Shown: in pieces, positions 19,332 through 26,341 of the stretch
How the letters are laid out: each line of letters opens with the position of its first letter
How positions within the stretch are numbered: position 1 is the first letter of the stretch
Assembly: GCA_026645575.1 (NCBI GenBank)
Contig: JAPKMW010000121.1
Coordinates: 1 to 29,953, forward strand
Origin: Caldilineaceae bacterium
GTDB taxonomy: Bacteria; Chloroflexota; Anaerolineae; Caldilineales; Caldilineaceae
Length of the DNA: 29,953 nt
Direction of reading: 5' to 3'
Notes under the pieces: generated by a model
The model's input: only the letters and a program-made list of their open reading frames with translations
The model's database searches: none
What the model was told of the DNA's origin: nothing
Translations under genes and position numbers: made by a program

Positions 19332-19466
19332 TATTGGTTATTAGGTATTGGATATTCAGTACACCGCAATAGAAACTGAGTTTCTCCAAGAAACTCAGTT
19401 TCTGGCCTTAAGTGCGTTGCGGTCTACTGATATTGGGAAGGAATAGCAAATACCTAATAACCAATA
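19332..19466. repeat. Nested three-stem foldback between the two oxidoreductase genes
   Basis: The outer arms 19332-19349 and 19449-19466 are a perfect 18-bp inverted repeat built of ATACCTA/ATAACCA heptamers. Inside, AGTAC..ACCGCAA pairs with TTGCGGT..TACT (about 19358-19369 with 19417-19428). At the centre, 19371-19385 and 19389-19403 are perfect 15-bp arms (AGAAACTGAGTTTCT) with a 3-nt loop. The layers look like separate foldbacks inserted into one another. It fills most of the 159-bp gap. Confidence 0.85.
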
Positions 19467-19486
19467 CCAATAACGGAGAAACCATC

Positions 19487-20479
19487 ATGCTAAAAACCGC
19501 TGTCATCGGCATGGGGCCGATTGGCAATATTCACTCGACGATGTACAAAGAGGATGAACTGGCGAACTTTGTGGCCGTCTGCGACTGGAACAAAGAGCGC
19601 GCCGACGCCGGCGCCGCCAAGTTCGGGGTGAAGGCGTATTATGATGTGCAGACCATGTTGGAGGCCGAGCGTCCTGATGTGGTGAGTGTGGCGACTGGCG
19701 GCCATGAATATGGCAGCGAACATTATCTGCCCACGATGCAAGCGCTGGAATTTGGTTGCAATGTCATCGGCGAAAAGCCTATCTCCAACGAAGTCGAAGA
19801 GGGCGAAGAGATGGTCGCCAAGGCGAAGGAAAAGGGGGTGCGCTATGGCGTCAACCTTAATCATCGCTTTACGCCAGCGGCACGGTTGGCGAAAAAGTGG
19901 GTGGAAGAAGGGCGTATCGGCCACCAACTCTTTATCAACATGAGCATGTGGATCATGAATCCACGGGAAAGTTCACCCTATTTTCACCTGAAAGCACTCC
20001 ACCCGCACACCATTGATGTCATGCGCTACTTCTGCGGCGATATTGAAGCCGTCCACTGTTTTGCCAGCAAAGCGCCAGGGCGTAAGATTTGGTCAACTGC
20101 CGTCTTTAACATGAAATTTAAGAACGGCTGTGTCGGCACGCTAACCGGCAGCTATGACATCCAGCGCGGCCACCCAATGGAGCGGTGCGAGGTGGCGGGG
20201 GTCAATGGCCGCTTTGTCATCGACGATATGTATCGCGAAGTGACCCTCTACCCCGCCGGCAATCTGGAAAAGACGGTCTACACGAATCCACTCTTTGGCG
20301 GTTACCGCGAGTTCAATGACACCTTCCGCGACCGCATTCACACCTTCTTGGCACAAGTGACAGCCGGCGTTGGGCCAGATCAGATCGATGGCTCCGCTGC
20401 TGAAGCGCTGGCGGCACAGAAAGTGATCGCCGCAGCGATTGAATCGATGGAAACTGAAACGGTTGTTTACGTCAAGTAA
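19487..20479 (+). CDS. Gfo/Idh/MocA-family NAD(P)-dependent oxidoreductase (second paralog)
   Basis: Predicted cytoplasmic dehydrogenase of 330 residues, tandem paralog of the preceding gene. The ATG at 19487 follows GGAG by 9 bp; the open frame back to 19412 runs through inverted-repeat DNA and is not coding. GMGPIG (8-13) forms the nucleotide loop, IGEKPIS holds the conserved Lys97, and VNLNHRF and LKALHPHTIDVMRYFCGD (His174) match the first paralog. The C-terminal beta-sheet domain (GSYDIQRGHPMERCEVAGV and following) is also shared. Pairs of related Gfo/Idh enzymes in one operon can carry out successive oxidation and reduction steps on one sugar, for example through a keto intermediate; that is inference here. 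Confidence 0.93.
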   Translation: MLKTAVIGMGPIGNIHSTMYKEDELANFVAVCDWNKERADAGAAKFGVKAYYDVQTMLEAERPDVVSVATGGHEYGSEHYLPTMQALEFGCNVIGEKPISNEVEEGEEMVAKAKEKGVRYGVNLNHRFTPAARLAKKWVEEGRIGHQLFINMSMWIMNPRESSPYFHLKALHPHTIDVMRYFCGDIEAVHCFASKAPGRKIWSTAVFNMKFKNGCVGTLTGSYDIQRGHPMERCEVAGVNGRFVIDDMYREVTLYPAGNLEKTVYTNPLFGGYREFNDTFRDRIHTFLAQVTAGVGPDQIDGSAAEALAAQKVIAAAIESMETETVVYVK

Positions 20480-20494
20480 GTGTGGTAAACTAAC

Positions 20495-21400
20495 ATGGGT
20501 CGGTTTGATACAAGCGGCAAACATATTATCCATCTTTATGCTCGTGCTTGGGCAGAGTGGATTGTCGATAGCCAACAGCTTGCGGTGATAGATGAGTTAT
20601 CGGGCGAGTTTCAGTTTATTACCCGCGCAACGGATGTCTTACTCAAGGTCAAAGATGAGCATGGCGTTGACTTTCTTTCGTTAACCGATCTACAGTTGCA
20701 ATTTGACGAAAATATGGATCGGCGCTTGGCAGCGTATGCGGCGCTAGCACGTGAGAAATATCACCTTGAAGTTCACGTTGCGGTTGTCTACCTGCGACCG
20801 CCGCCTGAAGGCAAAAGCATTGCAAAAGTATTTCATCGCGAATTTTTGGGGCAAACTGCCCACCAAGATTTTCAGACGATTTGTCTCTGGGAACTAGATG
20901 CAGAGGCGGCGCTTGCGCTTGATAATCCGGCGCTCATTCCCTTTATTCCACTAATGAATGGTGGCGATACGCCTCAGATGTTGCGGCGATGCGTTGCCAA
21001 AGCGCACGAGCAACCGAATGCACAGGATCTGGAAATCGCGTTGGCTATGTTCGCCAGCATTGTGATGAAGGCAGGGTTAGTTAGACAAATTGTGGGGTTA
21101 AGCATGAATATTCTGAAAGAATCACCACTTTATCAGGAACTAACAGCATTGGCACACGAAGAAGGATATGAGGAGGGGTACGAAGAAGGTCGCGAAGAAG
21201 GTCGTGAAGAAGGCGGCTTAGCCGTCCTGCGCAGTTTCATTAAATTTCGCTACAATGTCCCGGAAGATTATTTCGATGATCGCTTACAAGGTCTTGACCT
21301 TGCTAAGATCAAAGAACTGAGCAACTTTGTTGCAGAATCGTCTACAGCGGCTGAATTCGAGACGTTTTTGACCAGGCTCACGACAAATCCCACTACATAA
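20495..21400 (+). CDS. Rpn-like PD-(D/E)XK nuclease family protein, probably altered active site
   Basis: A 301-residue protein of the Rpn/transposase-like PD-(D/E)XK group. The nuclease core covers residues 10-150: RATDVLL with the acidic Asp47, then LQLQFDENMDRRLAAYAALA, where the family normally has an E-x-Q motif; here the first position is Gln67, so the catalytic Glu seems lost. The Arg-Arg and Tyr that usually follow are kept. A four-residue repeat (YEEG/REEG, residues about 222-241) is characteristic of these proteins and is followed by a short C-terminal helical domain. It starts 16 bp after the oxidoreductase and may be read through, but such genes are scattered and need not share function with their neighbours. 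Confidence 0.8.
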   Translation: MGRFDTSGKHIIHLYARAWAEWIVDSQQLAVIDELSGEFQFITRATDVLLKVKDEHGVDFLSLTDLQLQFDENMDRRLAAYAALAREKYHLEVHVAVVYLRPPPEGKSIAKVFHREFLGQTAHQDFQTICLWELDAEAALALDNPALIPFIPLMNGGDTPQMLRRCVAKAHEQPNAQDLEIALAMFASIVMKAGLVRQIVGLSMNILKESPLYQELTALAHEEGYEEGYEEGREEGREEGGLAVLRSFIKFRYNVPEDYFDDRLQGLDLAKIKELSNFVAESSTAAEFETFLTRLTTNPTT

Positions 21401-21407
21401 TTTACCT

Positions 21408-21450
21408 ATTTTTGCTCTGGGTGAACTATTGGTTCACCCAGAGCAAAAAT
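21408..21450. repeat. Perfect 19-bp hairpin between convergent operons
   Basis: 21408-21426 and 21432-21450 are perfect 19-bp arms with a 5-nt loop, GC-rich at the apex and closed by five T-A pairs. It sits between converging transcripts, where a bidirectional terminator is expected. However, the T run is on the 5' side of the stem and A on the 3' side in both directions, so the usual U tract after the stem is missing. It is a candidate end-of-transcript structure only. Confidence 0.7.
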
Positions 21451-21498
21451 GGCAAACAGATAAACTCACCGTAGTTCTTGCCACGGTGTACTGAACAG

Positions 21499-22278
21499 CT
21501 ACCCCTGATCACAAATCGCAAAAGTCGTCTTTAGCGCCGCAATCGGATCGCCTTTGGGGCGGAATTCGTGACCGAGATAGAGATCATAATTCGTGGCCGC
21601 AATGGCGCGACAGATGCCGGTGTAGTTGAGTTCCTGGGCGTCATCCAAATCGCGGCGGTCGGGGTTGCCGGCGGTGTGGAAGTGGCCGATCCACTTGATG
21701 TTCTGGCGGATGGTGCGGATCACATCGCCTTCCATGATCTGCATGTGGTAGATGTCATAGAGCAGCTTGACCCGTGGGCTGTTGACCCGCTCACAGACCG
21801 CCACGCCCCACGCTGTATGATCGCACTGATAGCCGGGGTGATCGACCTTGGAGTTGAGCAGTTCCAGGTTGAGGTTGATCCCGTTCTTTTCGGCATAAGG
21901 CGCCACCCGGCGCAGTCCATCGGCCACCGCTTCAATGGCCTCGATCTCGCTCTGGTGAGGCTGGCGGTTGCCACTAAAGCAGATGAGGCCGGGAATCCCA
22001 TGTTTGACCGCCAGATCAATCGACGTTTTCAACTCATCCTCAATACGGTCGTGGTTGCTGCGCTTGTTCAAGCCATCGGGCAGCGACAGGTGTCCACTCA
22101 TACTGGCAACGGCGAGCTTATGCCGCTTCGCCATCGCCATGATCTCTTCAAATTTCTCATCGCGCCCCCAAAGCTCCACCGCCGCATAGCCGACTTCGGC
22201 TGTATACTTCATTAAGTCATCCAACGCCATCCCCGGCGGCATAAAGAGCGGGTAGCAAATTGATTGTTTGATACGCAT
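21499..22278 (-). CDS. Hydroxypyruvate isomerase-like TIM-barrel protein
   Basis: A 259-residue xylose-isomerase-like TIM barrel (AP_endonuc_2 fold) closest in pattern to hydroxypyruvate isomerases and related sugar isomerase/epimerases. The metal and substrate ligands are in the expected places: Glu139 in LNLELLNSKVDHPGY, Asp175 in LLYDIYHMQIMEGD, His199/His201 in GHFHTAGNPDR, and Glu238 in LGHEFRP. The NPDRRDLDDAQELNYTGICRAI stretch is close to the GRHEP...ELNY region of Hyi proteins. The ATG at 22278 has AAGGGA 7 bp upstream. It is the last gene of the minus-strand operon, about 100 bp after the inositol dehydrogenase-like gene, and probably isomerises a product of that pathway; the substrate is not certain. 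Confidence 0.88.
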   Translation of the reverse strand: MRIKQSICYPLFMPPGMALDDLMKYTAEVGYAAVELWGRDEKFEEIMAMAKRHKLAVASMSGHLSLPDGLNKRSNHDRIEDELKTSIDLAVKHGIPGLICFSGNRQPHQSEIEAIEAVADGLRRVAPYAEKNGINLNLELLNSKVDHPGYQCDHTAWGVAVCERVNSPRVKLLYDIYHMQIMEGDVIRTIRQNIKWIGHFHTAGNPDRRDLDDAQELNYTGICRAIAATNYDLYLGHEFRPKGDPIAALKTTFAICDQG

Positions 22279-22309
22279 GATATTTTCCCTTATGATTAAG
22301 CAGGTATAC

Positions 22310-22384
22310 GTTACAAGTTACGAGTTACGAATTACGAATTACGAAGATCGCTACAGCGTAACTCGTAACTCGTAATTCTTAATT
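22310..22384. repeat. 21-bp stem-loop of tandem heptamers overlapping the iolG stop codon
   Basis: Five tandem heptamers GTTACAA/GTTACGA/ATTACGA run from 22310 to 22344, and four inverse heptamers CGTAACT/CGTAATT/CTTAATT from 22357 to 22384. Arms 22316-22336 and 22357-22377 pair over 21 bp with two mismatches; other registers shifted by seven also pair. The right arm runs into the stop codon of the upstream gene (22379-22381). The heptamer is the same as in the element at 13078-13148. Confidence 0.85.
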
Positions 22385-23389
22385 CTCGACCTTGACCGGG
22401 CGCCCTTCCTGGTAGCTCTTCAGCGCAGCCAGCCCCACCAGCAGCGCCATGCGCCCATCGTGGCCGGTGACTGGAGTTGGTTTGTCGTTGATGACGGCAT
22501 CGACAAAGGCCATAATCTCGGACGCGTAGGAATCCACGTAGCGTTCCAGGAAGAAATTGAGCGGCAGGTCGCGATGAATGCTCTCGGCGCCGCTGATCAC
22601 GCTGTTGTTCGGGTAGTTGTTCTCGGTATGGATGGCGCCCTTTGTTCCCAATACCTCAACCCGTTGATCATAGCCATAGACCGCTTGACGGCAATTGTCA
22701 ATCGTGCCAATCATGCCATTGGCAAAGCGCATCAGGGTGACATGGGTGTCGATGTCGCCGGCCTCGCCGATGGCCGGATCGACGGTGACGCCGCCCTGGA
22801 CATAGACTTCGGTGATCTCGCTGCCGCTGAGAAAGCGCGCCATATCCCAGTCATGAATGGTCATGTCGAGGAAGATGCCGCCCGATGTTTTGACATAGCT
22901 GATGGGTGGCGGCGCCGGGTCGCGGCTGATGATGTGGAGGATTTGCGGGTTGCCGATCTCACCGCCGGCAATCGCTTTGCGGACACGGGCATAGTTGGCA
23001 TCAAAGCGGCGGTTAAAGCCTAGTTGCAGCTTGACACCACAGTCGTTCACGACCGCCAGTGCATCATCGGTGGTGTCCAGCGTCAATGAAATCGGCTTTT
23101 CACAGAAGATATGTTTGCCGGCGCGCGCCGCTGCTTTCATAATTTCCGCATGGGTGCCGGTTGGTGAACAGATCAGGATGGCGTCGATATTGGGATCAGC
23201 CAGAATCGCCTGATAGCTCGGCGCGATGGTGGGAATTCGAAATTTGGCCGCGATGGCCTCAACGGCGCTGGGGATGGGGTCCGTGACGGCAGCGAGTTGA
23301 GCATTGCTAATCCGATAGGCCACGGTGGCAGCATGGGCCTGAGCAATCCGCCCGGCGCCAATTAAACCGATTTGGAGTAATTTTGCCAT
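22379..23389 (-). CDS. iolG: Inositol 2-dehydrogenase-like oxidoreductase
   Basis: A 336-residue Gfo/Idh/MocA enzyme with the features of myo-inositol 2-dehydrogenase, which oxidises inositol to scyllo-inosose with NAD+. The Rossmann motif GAGRIAQAHA is at 11-20. Lys98 (CEKPIS), Asp175 and His179 (GGIFLDMTIHDWDMARFL) reproduce the Lys-Asp-His catalytic set of characterised IolG proteins. GFNRRFD and YDQRVEVLGTKGA are also typical. Related sugar dehydrogenases share much of this, so the substrate is likely but not proven. The ATG at 23389 follows AAAGGA. Just upstream is a broken N-terminus of a second Gfo/Idh gene, and the isomerase-like gene follows after a heptamer stem-loop. Confidence 0.88.
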   Translation of the reverse strand: MAKLLQIGLIGAGRIAQAHAATVAYRISNAQLAAVTDPIPSAVEAIAAKFRIPTIAPSYQAILADPNIDAILICSPTGTHAEIMKAAARAGKHIFCEKPISLTLDTTDDALAVVNDCGVKLQLGFNRRFDANYARVRKAIAGGEIGNPQILHIISRDPAPPPISYVKTSGGIFLDMTIHDWDMARFLSGSEITEVYVQGGVTVDPAIGEAGDIDTHVTLMRFANGMIGTIDNCRQAVYGYDQRVEVLGTKGAIHTENNYPNNSVISGAESIHRDLPLNFFLERYVDSYASEIMAFVDAVINDKPTPVTGHDGRMALLVGLAALKSYQEGRPVKVEN

Positions 23390-23398
23390 AACAATCCT

Positions 23399-23541
23399 TT
23401 ACGTTGTTTGTACGTAACGGGATCCATCGTTACGCACGATTTGGTCGTTAGCTTTGCTAAAAGTCTTGGGTAAATTGCGGACATGCCGGCCCTCCATACC
23501 CCCGTCCCGATGACGCCGACGTTGATGATTTTGTTGCTCAT
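23399..23541 (-). pseudogene. Gfo/Idh/MocA oxidoreductase N-terminal remnant, frameshifted
   Basis: An ATG at 23541, preceded by AAGG, opens MSNKIINVGVIGTG, the start of a Rossmann fold. After a run of five G the frame goes wrong. Moving to the next frame restores GGMEGRHVRNLPKTFSKAND, the usual continuation of such enzymes. One missing G in the run explains the break. The restored frame stops at 23399 after about 47 codons, so nearly the whole protein is also deleted. It lies directly before the intact iolG-like gene and is a relic of an extra oxidoreductase. Confidence 0.7.
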
Positions 23542-23571
23542 TACCAACCTTGCTTATTATGGAATCCATTG

Positions 23572-23624
23572 GAGATTGAGAGATCAAGAGATTCAGATAC
23601 TCAGTCTCTTTATCTCTCAATCTC
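23572..23624. repeat. 20-bp stem-loop of tandem octamers
   Basis: Arms 23572-23591 and 23605-23624 pair over 20 bp with one mismatch around a 13-nt loop. The left arm follows an 8-bp period (GAGATTGA, GAGATCAA, GAGATTCA), as does the right arm (TCTCTTTA, TCTCTCAA, TCTCTTGA). It lies 43 bp after the desaturase stop codon, upstream of the Gfo/Idh remnant. Confidence 0.8.
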
Positions 23625-23666
23625 TTGATTGCGCAAGATGTACTCGTTCCCCTTTGCGCGCTGCGT

Positions 23667-24815
23667 TTACCGCAACCCTTTAGGCGCCAACTCGCCAATC
23701 GAGCTGGCTAACGCTTCATCGCTGGCGCGAACTTTGCCAACATTGGTGATGGGCGGCACTGGCGTGTCAAAGAAGTAAGCCAGATCGCTTTGTTGGTGAT
23801 GCCAAGTTTCGCGCATCTCGCGCCAGGCTTCGGCCAATGTGCGTGGTTTGGGCATTTGGTCGGCGACAGCGTAGTAGAGCGGTCGCAGGTTATAGCAAGG
23901 CACGCCAGCAAACATATGATGTTCCGTATGCCAGTTCATGCGCCAGTAGAGAAATTCAAAGAGCGGATTGGTTTTCACAGAGCGCACACACTTGCGGAAG
24001 TCATTATCATTCTCTTTCAGGCCACAATGCTGGGTCATGCCCAGCGCATAGGAACACCAGTTGGCGATGAAGGGGGAACCGGTGATGATCAAGGCAAAGA
24101 CCCAGTAGCCGCTCAGAAGCGAAGCCAGGACGATCGCGCCGTGGAAGAGCAAGAGAAAACGCGCCCACCAAATGGCGCTCTTGTGCAGTTCGGGCTGATC
24201 TTCATGCAGGGCTTGTTGCCACTCCTGGCTGGGAATATCAAGCGAACCGACCCGCCCCTGGGCATTCAAAAAGGTGACATAAATGGTGGAGAGCAGCCCA
24301 CCTTTGCCAAAGACACGCCCCGGCTGCGTCATCAGGTTGATCGTAAATAACTGCACAAGAAAGAAACGCCCTACCATAGGCGAAAGCGGCAGCAGGTTTT
24401 CGCGATCGCCCTTCGGGTGCAGGGTGTAGCGATGGTGATAAGTGTGACTGGCAGCATAGTCATAGAGATCCCACCAGGAAAGCGCACTGTAGATGAAGAG
24501 GAAAATTTGATTCAAAATTTTGGTACGGAAAACGGTGGCGTGGCCCAACTCGTGCGGCGCAACGCCGATAAAAAAGCTGGCGACAGTGCCGTGACAGAAG
24601 AGGGTGACCAGAAACAACAGCCACTGCGACTGTGTCCAAAAATAGTAGACGAGTGCGCCCGTCACTAGCCACAGTCCCAGATGACCGCCGGCCTGAAACC
24701 AGCCCTGTAGATCACTCCGTTCGCTCAGTTCTTGCAACTTAGCCTGGTCAATGCGGGGCCGCACCCAGCGCACTTTTAACTCTTTACGCACTTTTTCCAG
24801 CGGTTCATATTGCAT
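23667..24815 (-). CDS. Membrane fatty acid desaturase
   Basis: A 382-residue integral membrane di-iron oxygenase of the fatty acid desaturase/hydroxylase superfamily. The three His boxes are present: HELGH (88-92), HTYHH (124-128) and HTEHH (296-300), with an extra His263 in TQHCGL. Hydrophobic pairs at about 46-86 and 217-258 flank them, placing the di-iron site on the cytoplasmic side. The substrate could be an acyl lipid or another hydrophobic compound; the sequence does not settle regiospecificity. The ATG at 24815 is 8 bp after AAGGAG. It lies on the same strand as the LacI gene and the sugar-enzyme genes, but a lipid enzyme has no obvious link to them. Confidence 0.92.
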   Translation of the reverse strand: MQYEPLEKVRKELKVRWVRPRIDQAKLQELSERSDLQGWFQAGGHLGLWLVTGALVYYFWTQSQWLLFLVTLFCHGTVASFFIGVAPHELGHATVFRTKILNQIFLFIYSALSWWDLYDYAASHTYHHRYTLHPKGDRENLLPLSPMVGRFFLVQLFTINLMTQPGRVFGKGGLLSTIYVTFLNAQGRVGSLDIPSQEWQQALHEDQPELHKSAIWWARFLLLFHGAIVLASLLSGYWVFALIITGSPFIANWCSYALGMTQHCGLKENDNDFRKCVRSVKTNPLFEFLYWRMNWHTEHHMFAGVPCYNLRPLYYAVADQMPKPRTLAEAWREMRETWHHQQSDLAYFFDTPVPPITNVGKVRASDEALASSIGELAPKGLR

Positions 24816-24843
24816 TTGACTAGCTCCTTATGGAATAAAATTC

Positions 24844-25085
24844 TCACATATTGTTTTCGAGCAGGCCATTGGGGTCGCTACTGTCATGATCGATGCGCAT
24901 ATCTTTGGCATGGCCATAATAGATCGCCTCACCTAGTTTGCGGATGGCTTTGAGTGGTTCGCCCCCATCCACATCATGGGAATGAGGTCAAAGTTGGCGC
25001 CAATGGTCTCGCCCACGGCGTCGCGTAATTTGAGCAGCGTTTCGGTGGCGTTTTCTCCGGTTGCGCCGCAGTCAGCAGACAACTG
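24844..25085 (-). pseudogene. Sugar phosphate isomerase/epimerase remnant, frameshifted
   Basis: Minus-strand translation gives TETLLKLRDAVGETIGANFD, then after a frame change near 24965-24985 GGEPLKAIRKLGEAIYYGHA, KDMRIDHDSSDPNGLLENNM and a stop at 24844-24846. Both halves match consecutive parts of a xylose-isomerase-like TIM barrel (the IGANFDPSH...HAKDTRID region of sugar phosphate isomerase/epimerases). The frame change, the missing N-terminal half and the missing C-terminus show that it is dead. It sits between the LacI gene and the desaturase on their strand, so the operon once carried another sugar isomerase. The 70 bp further upstream stay open but have no recognisable family. Confidence 0.75.
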
Positions 25086-25156
25086 CTCACCGCAACGCAC
25101 AGCAGAACACGCACTTTGTTGACCACCATCGCTGCTTTCGCTGCCGCCGTTAGCAC

Positions 25157-26191
25157 TCAGACGCCTGGCGCTTCTCCTGTCGAGGAGCGCACCACCAAGT
25201 CACAATCCAACAACATATTAGTCACGGGTCGCTTGTCGATCAGCCCCAGCACCATCACCATGCCCGTGCGCCCCATCTGTTGCAAGGGCTGACGTACAGT
25301 GGTTAAGGGGGGATTGACATAGCTTGCCGGTCGAATATCATCAAAGCCGACCACGCTCAGTTGTTGGGGGACAGCAATGCCCTTATGATAACAACTATTC
25401 AAGACGCTGATCGCAATCTGGTCGTTGTAACAAAAGATCGCGGTGACGCCGGCAGTCAGACAATGCGCCAAACCCAGCCGTCCACGTTGAATGTCATCCT
25501 CGGCGACGGGATTGATCACCCAGTTTGGATCAACCGCGATGGCTCCAGCTTGCAGCGTTTCGGTGTAGCCGGTCAACCGTTTGAGATTGGTCAAGCGGCG
25601 ATCCGTGGCGCCGATGTAGCCAATGCGCCGATGGCCCAATGCCAGCAGATGCGCCACCGCCGCTGCCGCCCCGCCGACATTATCGACATTCACCGCCGGA
25701 TGGGTGTCGTAGATTTCTTCACTGTCGAGCAACACCAACGGCACCTGAATCCGATCCAGGGCCAGCCGATACTGGGCGCCGCTGCGCGACGCAACGACAA
25801 TCACCCCATCCACCCGGCGTCGTTGGAAGGTCTCAACGACATGAAACTCACGCACCGGGTCATTACGCGAGGTGCTGAGAAAGATACAATAGCCCCGCTC
25901 CTGGGCAACCTCCTCGGCCCCTTCCATAAAATCCATCACCACCGGATCAGCCACCGAGGTGACCAACATGCCAATGGTGTTTGTGCGTTGGGTGTTCAAA
26001 CTTTGGGCAATCGAATTTGGGATGTACCCCAATTCGTCGGCTAAGTGTAAAATGCGTTCGGTGGTATCGTTAGTGATGCGCGGATCGCCGCGTAGGGCGC
26101 GCGAGACTGTTGTATGCGAAACACCAGCGACTTTCGCAATATCTTTGATTGTAATCAAGGTTTGGGATTTACTGTCTAACGGTTTATGCAC
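25157..26191 (-). CDS. LacI-family transcriptional regulator
   Basis: A repressor of the LacI/GalR family. The helix-turn-helix TIKDIAKVAGVSHTTVSRAL and hinge helix (YIPNSIAQSLNTQRT) are followed by a periplasmic-binding-protein-like effector domain with NTIGMLV, VDGVIVVASR, VNVDNVGGA, GHRRIGYIG, AIFCYNDQIAI and LSVVGFDDI. The start is uncertain. The frame stays open to a TTG at 26230, but a strong promoter (26215-26243) would start transcription near 26208, leaving GTG at 26191 or TTG at 26158 (directly before ITIKDIAK). None has a clear ribosome site; GTG 26191 is given here (344 residues). A 16-bp palindrome overlaps this region and suggests autorepression. It probably controls the minus-strand sugar-enzyme operon. 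Confidence 0.9.
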   Translation of the reverse strand: MHKPLDSKSQTLITIKDIAKVAGVSHTTVSRALRGDPRITNDTTERILHLADELGYIPNSIAQSLNTQRTNTIGMLVTSVADPVVMDFMEGAEEVAQERGYCIFLSTSRNDPVREFHVVETFQRRRVDGVIVVASRSGAQYRLALDRIQVPLVLLDSEEIYDTHPAVNVDNVGGAAAAVAHLLALGHRRIGYIGATDRRLTNLKRLTGYTETLQAGAIAVDPNWVINPVAEDDIQRGRLGLAHCLTAGVTAIFCYNDQIAISVLNSCYHKGIAVPQQLSVVGFDDIRPASYVNPPLTTVRQPLQQMGRTGMVMVLGLIDKRPVTNMLLDCDLVVRSSTGEAPGV

Positions 26192-26201
26192 ACGTGTGCA
26201 T
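26186..26201. promoter_or_regulatory. Perfect 16-bp palindrome, candidate LacI-family operator
   Basis: ATGCACACGTGTGCAT is a perfect palindrome with a central CG step, the usual form of LacI/GalR-family operators. It covers roughly +8 to +23 of the predicted transcript of the LacI gene, a position fit for autorepression. No second copy was noticed in the window. Confidence 0.7.
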
Positions 26202-26214
26202 TTGACTGGGCCGC

Positions 26215-26243
26215 AATTTATCACAGCCAAGTAAGATTGTCAA
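26215..26243 (-). promoter_or_regulatory. Sigma-70 promoter of the LacI-family gene
   Basis: On the minus strand a perfect TTGACA (26238-26243) and TAAATT (26215-26220, 4/6) are 17 bp apart. The predicted start near 26208 places the palindrome just downstream. Confidence 0.6.
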
Positions 26244-26341
26244 ATTCGCTAATGCTCAAAATTACAATTGTTCTGCCCCATTGTCTTTCTCTGACGACAC
26301 GAACGCAGTCAATGGCGCCCCACAGGGCGGACGCATTGTCT

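Noticed and set aside
21568..22215. A 215-codon plus-strand frame over the isomerase-like gene
   Set aside because: It is antisense to a gene with intact metal-binding motifs and is explained by its codon pattern.
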